A stretch of 64,000 bases of DNA from Massilia pinisoli (GTDB lineage: Bacteria; Pseudomonadota; Gammaproteobacteria; Burkholderiales; Burkholderiaceae_D). The stretch lies in the NCBI RefSeq assembly GCF_024753285.1, contig NZ_JANUGW010000007.1:186001-250000 (forward strand), in the 5' to 3' direction. The notes under the pieces were generated by a model. That model made no database searches. It was not told where the DNA came from and was given only the letters and a program-made list of their open reading frames with translations. A program made the translations under genes and the position numbers. This document shows, in pieces, positions 1 through 7,543 of this stretch. The stretch's first letter is position 1. Each line of letters starts with the position of its first letter.

Positions 1-583
1 ACGTGACGATCAGGTTGCCGGCGCCGTCCGCGGCGATCCCGCCGGGGTACAGCCGGGTGTCGCCACCGAAGTCGCCCACGGGGAACGTGATGACGGTGCT
101 GACGTTGGCGTCCGGCGTGATCTTGCGGATCGAGGTTGCGTCCGTGACGTAAAGATTGCCGCTGCCGTCGATCGTGATCGCGGTGGGCATGCTGAAGCGC
201 GCGCTATTGCCGTTGGCGTCGCGCGTGCCGCTCGTGCCGCGCTGGCCCGCGAACGTGGACACGGTGCCGTCAGGCGTGATCTTGCGGATCGCGAAATTCG
301 CCTGGTCGGCCACGTACACATTGCCGTTCGTGTCGACGGCGACGCCGCGCGGCGTATTGAAACGGGCGGATGCGCCCTTGTTGTCGACGCTGCCGGCGGT
401 GGCCGCGTCGCCGGCCAGCACGGTGATGCCGGGGCTGGGGCCGCCACCGCCGCCACCGGTGTCGCCCGTCTCCCGCTTCGGTCCGCCGGGGCCGCACGCA
501 CACAGCAGGGCGGCGATGCCGGCGCACAGCAGGCGTGCATTCAGACGAGCCTGCAGGCGGCGCGGGACGGGCTGGATGATCAT
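1..583 (-). CDS. NHL-repeat lipoprotein, C-terminal part missing (window edge)
   Basis: The reading frame starts at an ATG at 583 and is still open at base 1, so only the first 194 codons are present. The N terminus is a lipoprotein signal: a basic start, a hydrophobic stretch, then LLCAC, giving a predicted lipid-anchored Cys30. After a Gly-rich linker come repeated segments of the type RFNTPRGVAVDTNGNVYVAD and SIRKITPDANVSTV, which are typical NHL beta-propeller blades (inference from motif). Such proteins are usually exported and often bind partners or carbohydrates; the substrate here is unknown. The next gene downstream is outside the window. Confidence 0.8.
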   Translation of the reverse strand, partial: MIIQPVPRRLQARLNARLLCAGIAALLCACGPGGPKRETGDTGGGGGGPSPGITVLAGDAATAGSVDNKGASARFNTPRGVAVDTNGNVYVADQANFAIRKITPDGTVSTFAGQRGTSGTRDANGNSARFSMPTAITIDGSGNLYVTDATSIRKITPDANVSTVITFPVGDFGGDTRLYPGGIAADGAGNLIVT

Positions 584-688
584 GCGGCTCTCCGGGTCGG
601 TGCTACGGTAACGATGGGAGCCCGCATGCTAGCACGCGCGCACCGCGCACAATCTCAGCGATTGTCACACTCCGGAGAGCGGGACGGC

Positions 689-1147
689 TCAGGCGCCGAC
701 CCAGGGCAGGCCGGCCTTGCACCAGCCGGCCACCGTCTTGCGGTGACCTTCCGCGTCGCGGTCGCCTTCGAAGCCTTCCAGGATGTCGAAGGCGTTCTTG
801 TAGCCCAGCTCCGTCGCGGTGCGCGCGGCGTGGCGCGAGCGCACGCCGGAGCGGCACAGGAACAGGATGACGTCGTCCGGGGCGGCGACGTTCTGCAACT
901 GTGTCGCGAAATCGGGGTTCGGTGCACCACCGGGGTACAGCGACCATTGGACGGCGCCGTGCTGGGCGTCCGCGACGGCGGGGCGGCCGACCCAGTCGCG
1001 CTCCGCATTCGTGCGCACGTCGACCAGCTTCACGCGCGCGTCGGATTGCAGCAGCGCGAACGCTTCCTGGGGCGTGACGGCACCCGCGTACGGCTGGCCG
1101 GGCGTGCGCGCCCGGGCGTTGGCGAGAATCTCGTCGGTCGTGCTCAT
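689..1147 (-). CDS. single-domain rhodanese-like protein
   Basis: A 152-residue protein made of one rhodanese domain. The active-site loop is CRSGVRS with the catalytic Cys at about residue 98, preceded by the usual strand VILFL; the LVDVRT motif near residue 41-46 is also typical. Rhodaneses move sulfane sulfur between thiols; the physiological acceptor is not evident. The ATG at 1147 was chosen because GGAGAAGATG lies just upstream on the minus strand; an in-frame ATG at 1225 would add a tail unlike the family and would run into the glnA control region. It is transcribed divergently from glnA. Confidence 0.85.
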   Translation of the reverse strand: MSTTDEILANARARTPGQPYAGAVTPQEAFALLQSDARVKLVDVRTNAERDWVGRPAVADAQHGAVQWSLYPGGAPNPDFATQLQNVAAPDDVILFLCRSGVRSRHAARTATELGYKNAFDILEGFEGDRDAEGHRKTVAGWCKAGLPWVGA

Positions 1148-1227
1148 GTCATCTTCTCCATGTAGGCTGGGTGGCGGTGCACCGCAGCGGACCGTCTCAG
1201 GAGGCGGCTCGCTCTTTTGGTGCAAAT

Positions 1228-1302
1228 TGCATCAAGTTGGTGCATACTCAACAAATTGCACCTGTTTGGTGCGTATGCTTGAGATTGCATCAAATCCGTG
1301 CA
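1228..1302 (+). promoter_or_regulatory. three tandem NtrC-type binding sites upstream of glnA
   Basis: Three copies of the NtrC palindrome (consensus TGCACC-N5-GGTGCA) are visible: TGCATC-AAGTT-GGTGCA at 1228-1244, TGCACC-TGTTT-GGTGCG at 1257-1273 and TGCATC-AAATC-CGTGCA at 1286-1302. Their starts are exactly 29 bp apart. The middle copy matches the consensus at all but one position. Their centres lie about 115, 144 and 173 bp upstream of the start site predicted from the sigma-54 promoter, the normal enhancer range. A further half site GGTGCA is at 1219-1224. ntrC itself is encoded at 4709-6244. Confidence 0.85.
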
Positions 1303-1382
1303 CACATACCGTGTCATTGATTTTAAGGGGCAAATTGAGTGACCTCAAAGTATCCATTATTTATTTGCTCATGGAAAAAAGC

Positions 1383-1398
1383 TGGCATAATTTCTGCT
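1383..1398 (+). promoter_or_regulatory. sigma-54 (RpoN) promoter of glnA
   Basis: TGGCATAATTTCTGCT contains the invariant GG and GC of the -24/-12 promoter separated by exactly 10 bases, and matches TGGCAC-N5-TTGC with two changes. Transcription should start near 1409, about 57 bases before the glnA start codon. The NtrC sites at 1228-1302 provide the expected enhancer. Confidence 0.8.
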
Positions 1399-1465
1399 TA
1401 GAAGGAAACGCGCCTGTCGCACGCCCGGTTGGCGTCGACACCCCTTTTTGACTTAGGAGATACGA

Positions 1466-2881
1466 ATGGCAAGGACCGCCGCAGATGTAATGCAGATGCT
1501 GAAGGACAACGAAGTCAAGTTCGTTGATTTGCGCTTCGCCGATACCCGCGGCAAGGAACAGCACGTGACCGTTCCCATCTCGCACTTTGACGAAGACAAA
1601 TTCGAATCCGGCCACGCATTCGACGGCTCGTCGATCGCCGGCTGGAAAGGCATCGAAGCATCGGACATGCTGCTGATCCCTGATCCGAACACCGCGAACA
1701 TCGACCCGTTCTTTGAAGAGACCACCGTGTTCATGCAGTGCGACGTGATCGAACCGTCGGACGGCAAGGGCTACGACCGCGACCCGCGTTCGATCGCCAA
1801 GCGCGCCGAAGCGTACCTGAAGTCGTCGGGCATCGGCGACACCGCCTACTTCGGCCCGGAACCGGAATTCTTCATTTTCGATTCCGTCCGCTGGAAAGTC
1901 GACATGTCGGGCTGCTTCGTCAAGATCGATTCGGAAGAAGCTTCCTGGTCCACCGAAAAAGAATTTGAAGGCGGCAACAGCGGCCACCGTCCGTCCGTCA
2001 AGGGCGGCTACTTCCCGGTCCCGCCGGTCGACAGCTTCCAGGACATGCGTTCGGAAATCTCGCTGATCCTCGAATCGCTGGGCATCCCGGTCGAAGTGCA
2101 CCACCACGAAGTGGCGGGTGCGGGCCAGATGGAACTGGGCACCAAGTTCTCGACGCTGGTCGAGCGCGCCGACTGGACGCAAAACCTGAAGTACGTGATC
2201 TGGAACGTGGCTCACAGCTACGGCAAGACCGCCACCTTCATGCCGAAGCCGATGAACGGCGACAACGGCTCGGGCATGCACGTCCACCAGTCGATCTGGA
2301 AAGACGGCAAGAACCTGTTCGCCGGCGACGGCTATGCCGGCCTGTCGGAAACGGCCCTGTACTACATCGGCGGCATCATCAAGCACGCCAAGGCCCTGAA
2401 CGCCATCACCAACCCGGGCACGAACTCGTACAAGCGCCTGGTGCCGGGCTATGAAGCCCCGGTCAAGCTGGCTTACTCGGCCAAGAACCGTTCGGCATCG
2501 ATCCGTATCCCGCACGTGGCGAACCCGAAAGGCCGCCGCATCGAGACGCGCTTCCCGGACCCGCTGGCCAACGTCTACCTGTGCTTCTCCGCACTGCTGA
2601 TGGCCGGCCTGGACGGTATCCAGAACAAGATCCACCCGGGCGAAGCGGCAACGAAGGACCTGTACCACCTGCCGCCGGAAGAAGACAAGCTGATCCCGAC
2701 CGTCTGCTCGTCGCTGGAAGAAGCGCTGGATGCCCTGAACAAGGACCGCGAATTCCTGACCCGCGGCGGCGTGTTCAGCGATGCCATGCTGGACGCCTAC
2801 ATCGAGCTGAAGATGAACGAAGTGCAGCGTCTGCGCATGACCCCGCACCCGGCTGAATTCGACATGTACTACTCGTCGTAA
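1466..2881 (+). CDS. glnA: type I glutamine synthetase
   Basis: A 471-residue enzyme, the normal length for dodecameric GSI, which makes glutamine from glutamate, ammonia and ATP. Visible family motifs include FDGSSIAGW near residue 55, the ATP/glutamate-site segments GSGMHVHQS and NRSASIRIP, and the adenylylation loop KDLYHLPPE with the modifiable tyrosine at about residue 400. This Tyr indicates control by GlnE, which is encoded at 29614-32358. The start ATG follows AGGAGA at a good distance. The gene has its own sigma-54 promoter and an intrinsic terminator, and ntrBC lies downstream, so it is a nitrogen-regulated unit. Confidence 0.98.
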   Translation: MARTAADVMQMLKDNEVKFVDLRFADTRGKEQHVTVPISHFDEDKFESGHAFDGSSIAGWKGIEASDMLLIPDPNTANIDPFFEETTVFMQCDVIEPSDGKGYDRDPRSIAKRAEAYLKSSGIGDTAYFGPEPEFFIFDSVRWKVDMSGCFVKIDSEEASWSTEKEFEGGNSGHRPSVKGGYFPVPPVDSFQDMRSEISLILESLGIPVEVHHHEVAGAGQMELGTKFSTLVERADWTQNLKYVIWNVAHSYGKTATFMPKPMNGDNGSGMHVHQSIWKDGKNLFAGDGYAGLSETALYYIGGIIKHAKALNAITNPGTNSYKRLVPGYEAPVKLAYSAKNRSASIRIPHVANPKGRRIETRFPDPLANVYLCFSALLMAGLDGIQNKIHPGEAATKDLYHLPPEEDKLIPTVCSSLEEALDALNKDREFLTRGGVFSDAMLDAYIELKMNEVQRLRMTPHPAEFDMYYSS

Positions 2882-2935
2882 TCGACTGATAATGCGTTGC
2901 GCCAAAGCATCATTGGTCGTGACGCAGTTATAACA

Positions 2936-2973
2936 AACGCGGGGAAAGGCAACGCCTGACCCCGCGTTTTTTT
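2936..2973 (+). terminator. intrinsic terminator of glnA
   Basis: AACGCGGGG at 2936-2944 pairs with CCCCGCGTT at 2960-2968, with a run of eight T residues at the 3' side. It separates glnA from the downstream DUF4124-ntrB-ntrC genes. Confidence 0.9.
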
Positions 2974-3035
2974 ATCGGTTGCGGTATAGTCGGCCAGGTA
3001 TACATGCATGCGCGGAATGCCGCGCGGTCGAACTG

Positions 3036-3545
3036 ATGCGAATGACAACGAGTGTGATGAAGCTGGGTGCGTTGGCGTTGCTGGCGCTCGCCGGGCTGCA
3101 GGCGCAGGCGCAGACGACAGTCTATAAATGCGTCGAGAATGGCCGGGTCCTGTACACGGACACGGCCAGCCAGCCCAACTGCAAGGCGATCGATACGCAG
3201 GGCGCGATTCCCGCGCCCCGCGCGCCGGCCCCGGCCGTGACGATGCGCCAGGGGACTGCGCGCGCACCGGCGGCGGCCGCGCCGAGCAATTTCCCGCGCG
3301 TGGACAACGCCACGCAGCGCGCGCGCGACGACGACCGGCGCGCGATCCTCCAGGACGAGTTGCGGTCCGAGGAAAAGAAGCTGGCGGAGTTGAAGCAAGT
3401 CTTCAACAACGGCGAGCCGGAACGCCAGGGCAACGAAAAGAATTACGCGAAATACCAGGAGCGCGTGGCCCAGATGCGCGACGACATCGGCCGCAGCGAA
3501 AAGAACATCGAGGCGCTCAAGCGCGAGCTCGCCAACATACGATAA
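3036..3545 (+). CDS. exported DUF4124-type protein with C-terminal coiled coil
   Basis: About 169 residues. A signal peptide (KLGALALLALAGLQAQA) is followed by a short domain beginning TTVYKCVENGRVLYTD, the hallmark of the DUF4124 family of periplasmic proteins found widely in betaproteobacteria. The second half is highly charged (Glu, Lys, Arg, Gln) and is probably helical or coiled coil. In-frame ATG codons at 3036, 3042 and 3057 are all possible; none has a strong ribosome site, and 3057 gives the shortest signal peptide. Function is unknown. It ends 15 bp before ntrB and is likely cotranscribed with it. Confidence 0.75.
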   Translation: MRMTTSVMKLGALALLALAGLQAQAQTTVYKCVENGRVLYTDTASQPNCKAIDTQGAIPAPRAPAPAVTMRQGTARAPAAAAPSNFPRVDNATQRARDDDRRAILQDELRSEEKKLAELKQVFNNGEPERQGNEKNYAKYQERVAQMRDDIGRSEKNIEALKRELANIR

Positions 3546-3560
3546 GGACGTCCCTCTGCG

Positions 3561-4646
3561 ATGAACGGTACCCCGGATATGCCTTCCCAGCACGACCGTT
3601 TCGCAGGCCTCGACATGCTCGCTTCCGCGGTTCTGGTCGCGGATGCCGGCGGGCTGGTGCGCTACGCCAATCCCGCCGCCGAGCACCTGCTCGACATCTC
3701 CGCGAAGGCGCTGTCGCGCCAGAAGCTGGTCGCGTTGTTCACCAACGGGGAAGAGCTGGGCGCCTTGTGCGAGCAGGCGATCGCCCACAAATACGCCGAC
3801 CTGCGCCAGGACCTCACCTTGTTCCGCCCGGCGCGCGATCCGCTGCACGTGCACAGCATCGTCAGCGCGGCCGGCGAGGCCGAAGTCGTCGTCGAACTGC
3901 GCGAGAACGTGCAGCAACTGAAGCTGGACCGCGAAGAGCGGCTGCTCGACCAGAGCCTCGCCAACAAGGAACTCATCCGCAACCTCGCGCACGAGATCAA
4001 GAACCCGCTCGGGGGCATCCGTGGCGCGGCGCAATTGCTGGAACTCGAGTTGCCGGACGTGCACCTGAGTTCGCTGCGCGAATACACGCAGGTCATCATC
4101 AAGGAAGCCGACCGCCTGCAGACCCTCGTCGACCGCCTGCTGGCACCGCACCGCCGGCCGCACATCGTGGGCGATGTCAACATCCACGAGGTGTGCGAGC
4201 GCGTGCGCAGCCTCGTGCTGGCCGAGTTCCCGTCGGGCCTCGCGATCCGGCGCGACTACGATGCGTCGATTCCGGAATTCCGCGGCGACAAGGAACAACT
4301 GATCCAGACCGTCCTGAACATCGTCCACAACGCGGCGCAGGCCCTGCGGTCGCGGATCGCGGCGGGCGATGCCGAGATCGTCCTGCGCACCCGCGTGGCC
4401 CGTCAGATGACGTTGGCGAAGGTCCGTTACGGCCTGGCATTAGACTTGCATATCATCGACAACGGACCGGGCATCGCCCCCGACATCCGCGACCGCATCT
4501 TCTATCCGCTCGTCTCCGGGCGCGAAGGCGGCAGCGGCCTCGGGTTGACGCTGGCGCAGACTTTCGTGCAGCAGCACATGGGATTGATCGAGTGCGAAAG
4601 CCGGCCTGGACTGACGGATTTCCGCATCCTGATTCCCCTGCCATAA
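3561..4646 (+). CDS. ntrB: nitrogen regulation sensor kinase NtrB (GlnL)
   Basis: A 361-residue soluble histidine kinase. An N-terminal PAS-like sensor region (about residues 15-110) is followed by the H-box NLAHEIKNPLGG with the phospho-accepting His at residue 144, then the N box HNAAQAL and the ATP-binding G boxes DNGPGIAPDIRD and SGLGLTLAQ. There is no membrane segment, as expected for NtrB, which is controlled by PII proteins in the cytoplasm. AAGGA precedes the start ATG. NtrB phosphorylates and dephosphorylates NtrC, encoded 62 bp downstream; together they control glnA and other nitrogen genes. Confidence 0.95.
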   Translation: MNGTPDMPSQHDRFAGLDMLASAVLVADAGGLVRYANPAAEHLLDISAKALSRQKLVALFTNGEELGALCEQAIAHKYADLRQDLTLFRPARDPLHVHSIVSAAGEAEVVVELRENVQQLKLDREERLLDQSLANKELIRNLAHEIKNPLGGIRGAAQLLELELPDVHLSSLREYTQVIIKEADRLQTLVDRLLAPHRRPHIVGDVNIHEVCERVRSLVLAEFPSGLAIRRDYDASIPEFRGDKEQLIQTVLNIVHNAAQALRSRIAAGDAEIVLRTRVARQMTLAKVRYGLALDLHIIDNGPGIAPDIRDRIFYPLVSGREGGSGLGLTLAQTFVQQHMGLIECESRPGLTDFRILIPLP

Positions 4647-4708
4647 GCAGGCGACATCGAGGGGCGGCTCTGCGGTCCCCCTTGAACCTTCGCGGGAACT
4701 AGAACTAC

Positions 4709-6244
4709 ATGAAACCAATCTGGATTGTCGACGACGACGCATCGATCCGCTGGGTGCTGGAAAAGGCCCTGGCGCGCGAGAACCTCGCCACCCGGAGTTT
4801 TGCCAGCGGACGCGAAGCGCTGGCCGCTTTCGAGACGGATACGCCGCAAGTGCTGGTGTCGGACATCCGCATGCCGGGCGAATCGGGCCTGGACCTGCTG
4901 GCCGCCGTCAAGGAACGCCATCCCGGCCTGCCGGTCATCGTCATCACCGCGTTTTCCGACCTCGACTCCGCCGTCGCCTCGTTCCAGGGCGGCGCCTTCG
5001 AATACCTGGCCAAGCCGTTCGACATCGACAAGGCCGTCGCCCTGATCCGCCGCGCCCTCGAGGAAAGCCTGCGCGACGCGAGCGTCGACATCGCGCCGTC
5101 CGAAACGCCCGAGATCCTGGGCCAGGCGCCCGCCATGCAGGAAGTCTTCCGCGCCATCGGCCGCCTGTCGCAGTCGAACGTGACGGTGCTGATCACCGGC
5201 GAATCGGGCACCGGCAAGGAACTCGTCGCACGCGCGCTGCACAAGCACAGCCCGCGTGCGCAGCAGCCGTTCATCGCGCTGAACACGGCCGCGATCCCGA
5301 AAGACTTGCTGGAATCGGAGCTGTTCGGCCACGAGCGCGGCGCCTTCACGGGCGCGCAGGCGATGCGGCGCGGCCGCTTCGAGCAGGCCGAGAACGGCAC
5401 CTTGTTCCTGGACGAGATCGGCGATATGCCGTTCGACCTGCAGACGCGCCTGCTGCGCGTGCTGTCCGACGGCCATTTCTACCGCGTGGGCGGCCACCAG
5501 CCCGTGAAGGCCAACGTGCGCGTGATCGCGGCCACGCACCAGAACCTGGAGCAGCGCGTGCGCGACGGGCTGTTCCGCGAAGACTTGTACCACCGCCTGA
5601 ACGTGATTCGCCTGCGCCTCCCCTCGTTGCGCGAGCGGCGCGAGGACATCCCCATTCTGGTGCGCCACTTCTTGGTGCAGAGTGCACGACAATTGGGCGT
5701 CGAGACCAAGCGCATGAGCGACGACGCGCTGCGCTTCCTCACCGGCCTGGAGCTGCCCGGCAACGTGCGCCAGCTGGAAAACCTGTGCAACTGGATCACC
5801 GTGATGGCGCCGGGCCAGACGGTCGAGGTGAAGGATTTGCCGCGCGACCTCACGCAGGCCCAGCCCGTGCCGGCCGGCACCAACAGCCTGGCCGTCGGCA
5901 TCAGCACGGGCGTGGGCGGCGGCGCGTATGCGTCGTCGGCGGCCGGCATCGGTGCGCTGCATGGCCTGGACGGCGCCGGCAACGGCGTGGGCAACGGCGC
6001 GCTCCCGAACGGGACCGACGGCTGGATCGGCCTGCTGGAACTGCAGGCCGCGCGCATGCTGTCGGAAGGGCAGGTCGAGGTGATGGACGTGCTGGGCCGC
6101 CAGTTCGAATCGGCGCTGATCCGCACGGCGCTGAAGCACACGCACGGTCGCAAGAACGACGCGGCGATCCGGCTCGGGATCGGGCGCAATACCATCACGC
6201 GCAAGATTGCCGAGCTCGGCATCGACGGGGCGAAAGACGAATAA
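4709..6244 (+). CDS. ntrC: nitrogen regulation response regulator NtrC (GlnG)
   Basis: A 511-residue sigma-54 activator with three domains in order: a receiver domain (acidic DDD near residue 6, phospho-acceptor Asp52 in SDIRMPGESG), an AAA+ domain with Walker A GESGTGKE, the sigma-54 contact loop GAFTGA and sensor motifs, and a C-terminal Fis-type helix-turn-helix (RLGIGRNTITRKIAELGI). A Gly/Ala-rich linker at about residues 390-435 separates the last two domains and is longer than in enteric NtrC. It should bind the three sites at 1228-1302. The chain starts at the ATG giving the canonical MKPIWIVDDD. Confidence 0.96.
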   Translation: MKPIWIVDDDASIRWVLEKALARENLATRSFASGREALAAFETDTPQVLVSDIRMPGESGLDLLAAVKERHPGLPVIVITAFSDLDSAVASFQGGAFEYLAKPFDIDKAVALIRRALEESLRDASVDIAPSETPEILGQAPAMQEVFRAIGRLSQSNVTVLITGESGTGKELVARALHKHSPRAQQPFIALNTAAIPKDLLESELFGHERGAFTGAQAMRRGRFEQAENGTLFLDEIGDMPFDLQTRLLRVLSDGHFYRVGGHQPVKANVRVIAATHQNLEQRVRDGLFREDLYHRLNVIRLRLPSLRERREDIPILVRHFLVQSARQLGVETKRMSDDALRFLTGLELPGNVRQLENLCNWITVMAPGQTVEVKDLPRDLTQAQPVPAGTNSLAVGISTGVGGGAYASSAAGIGALHGLDGAGNGVGNGALPNGTDGWIGLLELQAARMLSEGQVEVMDVLGRQFESALIRTALKHTHGRKNDAAIRLGIGRNTITRKIAELGIDGAKDE

Positions 6245-6264
6245 CGCATACGCCGCTTGAACGC

Positions 6265-6285
6265 GTGGACGGCACAGCCGTCCAC
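6265..6285. repeat. short perfect hairpin, REP-like
   Basis: GTGGACGGC-ACA-GCCGTCCAC is a perfect 9-bp inverted repeat with a 3-base loop between ntrC and corA. It is not followed by a T tract, so a simple intrinsic terminator is unlikely. It may be a dispersed REP-type element or a 3' mRNA-stabilising hairpin for ntrC; copy number in the genome would decide. Confidence 0.5.
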
Positions 6286-6347
6286 CCTACCCGAATGGGC
6301 GCGTCAATGGTGTAAGCTCTGTCATCTTTGCAACAACATCCGATGAC

Positions 6348-7316
6348 ATGCTGATCAACTGTGTCGCCTACCAGGAAGGCAAGAAGCTGTGCGACATCTC
6401 CGTCGAGGCCATCAGCGACTACCTGGACAAGCCCGGCTGCTTCGTCTGGGTTGCCCTGCGCGACGCCACTGACGCCGAGATGGCGCAGATGAAGGAAGAG
6501 TTCGACCTGCACGAACTCGCCGTCGAGGACGCCGCGCGCGGCCACCAGCGCCCCAAGATCGAGGAATACGGCGACTGCCTGTTCACGGTCGTGCACACGG
6601 TCGACCTCGTCGACGGCGACCACCTCGCCACCGGCGAACTGGCGATCTTCGCCGGCAAGAACTACGTGCTGTCCGTGCGGCGCGATTCCGCCAAGGGGTT
6701 CCTCGGCGTGCGCGCGCGTGCCGAGCGCGAGCCGCACCTGCTCAAGATGGGCTCCGCGTTCGTCATGTATGCGCTGATGGACGCCGTCGTCGACCGCTAC
6801 TTCCCCATTGTCGACATGCTCGAATCGGAACTCGAGACCGTCGAGGACCGCATCTTCACGCACGGCGCCCAGCGCGAGAACGTCGAGCGGCTGTACCAAT
6901 TGAAACGCCGGGGCCTCGTGCTGCGCCATGCCGTGTTCCCGCTGCTGGAAGCCATCGGCCGCCTGCACGGCGGGCGCGTGCCGCGACTGGTGGAGGGCAC
7001 CGAGGATTATTTCCGCGACGTGCACGACCACCTGATCCGCATCGCCGGCCGCATGGACGCGATCCGCGACACGATCAGCACGGCGATCCAGGTGAACCTG
7101 TCGATGGTCTCGATCGACGAGAGCGAAGTCAACAAGCGCCTGGCGGCATGGGCCGCGATCTTCGCCGTGTTCACGGCGTTCGCCGGCGTGTGGGGCATGA
7201 ATTTCAAGTACATGCCGGAGCTCGAATGGAAGTGGGGCTATCCGGTGGCCCTCGGCATGATGGTCGCGGTATGCCTCTACATGTACCGCAAGTTCAAGAA
7301 GGCCGGCTGGCTCTAG
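6348..7316 (+). CDS. corA: CorA-family magnesium/cobalt transporter
   Basis: A 322-residue protein with a large N-terminal cytoplasmic domain and two C-terminal membrane helices. The family signature GMN (VWGMNFKYMPE) is at about residues 283-285 between the helices, and the chain ends in a short basic tail (YRKFKKAGWL). CorA forms pentameric channels admitting Mg2+ and Co2+. The ATG at 6348 follows the hairpin at 6265-6285; no strong Shine-Dalgarno is visible. It appears to be a single-gene unit between ntrC and a TBDR gene. Confidence 0.93.
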   Translation: MLINCVAYQEGKKLCDISVEAISDYLDKPGCFVWVALRDATDAEMAQMKEEFDLHELAVEDAARGHQRPKIEEYGDCLFTVVHTVDLVDGDHLATGELAIFAGKNYVLSVRRDSAKGFLGVRARAEREPHLLKMGSAFVMYALMDAVVDRYFPIVDMLESELETVEDRIFTHGAQRENVERLYQLKRRGLVLRHAVFPLLEAIGRLHGGRVPRLVEGTEDYFRDVHDHLIRIAGRMDAIRDTISTAIQVNLSMVSIDESEVNKRLAAWAAIFAVFTAFAGVWGMNFKYMPELEWKWGYPVALGMMVAVCLYMYRKFKKAGWL

Positions 7317-7543
7317 TTTCCCCAGGAATGTGACAATTGGTCGCGAATCCGGCTTTTGATCGGGCCGAATACTCTATGCCAAGTGAACATTTGTTTCTAA
7401 ATGTAATGTTGTATATCGACGTAATTACCTGCGTAAATATTGACCTAGGTATAATCCGGCGATCATTATTCGTGGTCTGTTCTGGGCCGGCATCGAATCG
7501 CCGGCCACTCGATAGGCCTCATTAATTTACATTTGGAAGTTCA

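Noticed and set aside
1361..2905. A 514-codon frame antisense to glnA, and similar long antisense frames opposite most genes
   Set aside because: High GC content and codon bias leave frames open on the opposite strand. The translations are Arg/Ala/His/Val-rich, lack family motifs and ribosome sites, and mirror well-supported genes.
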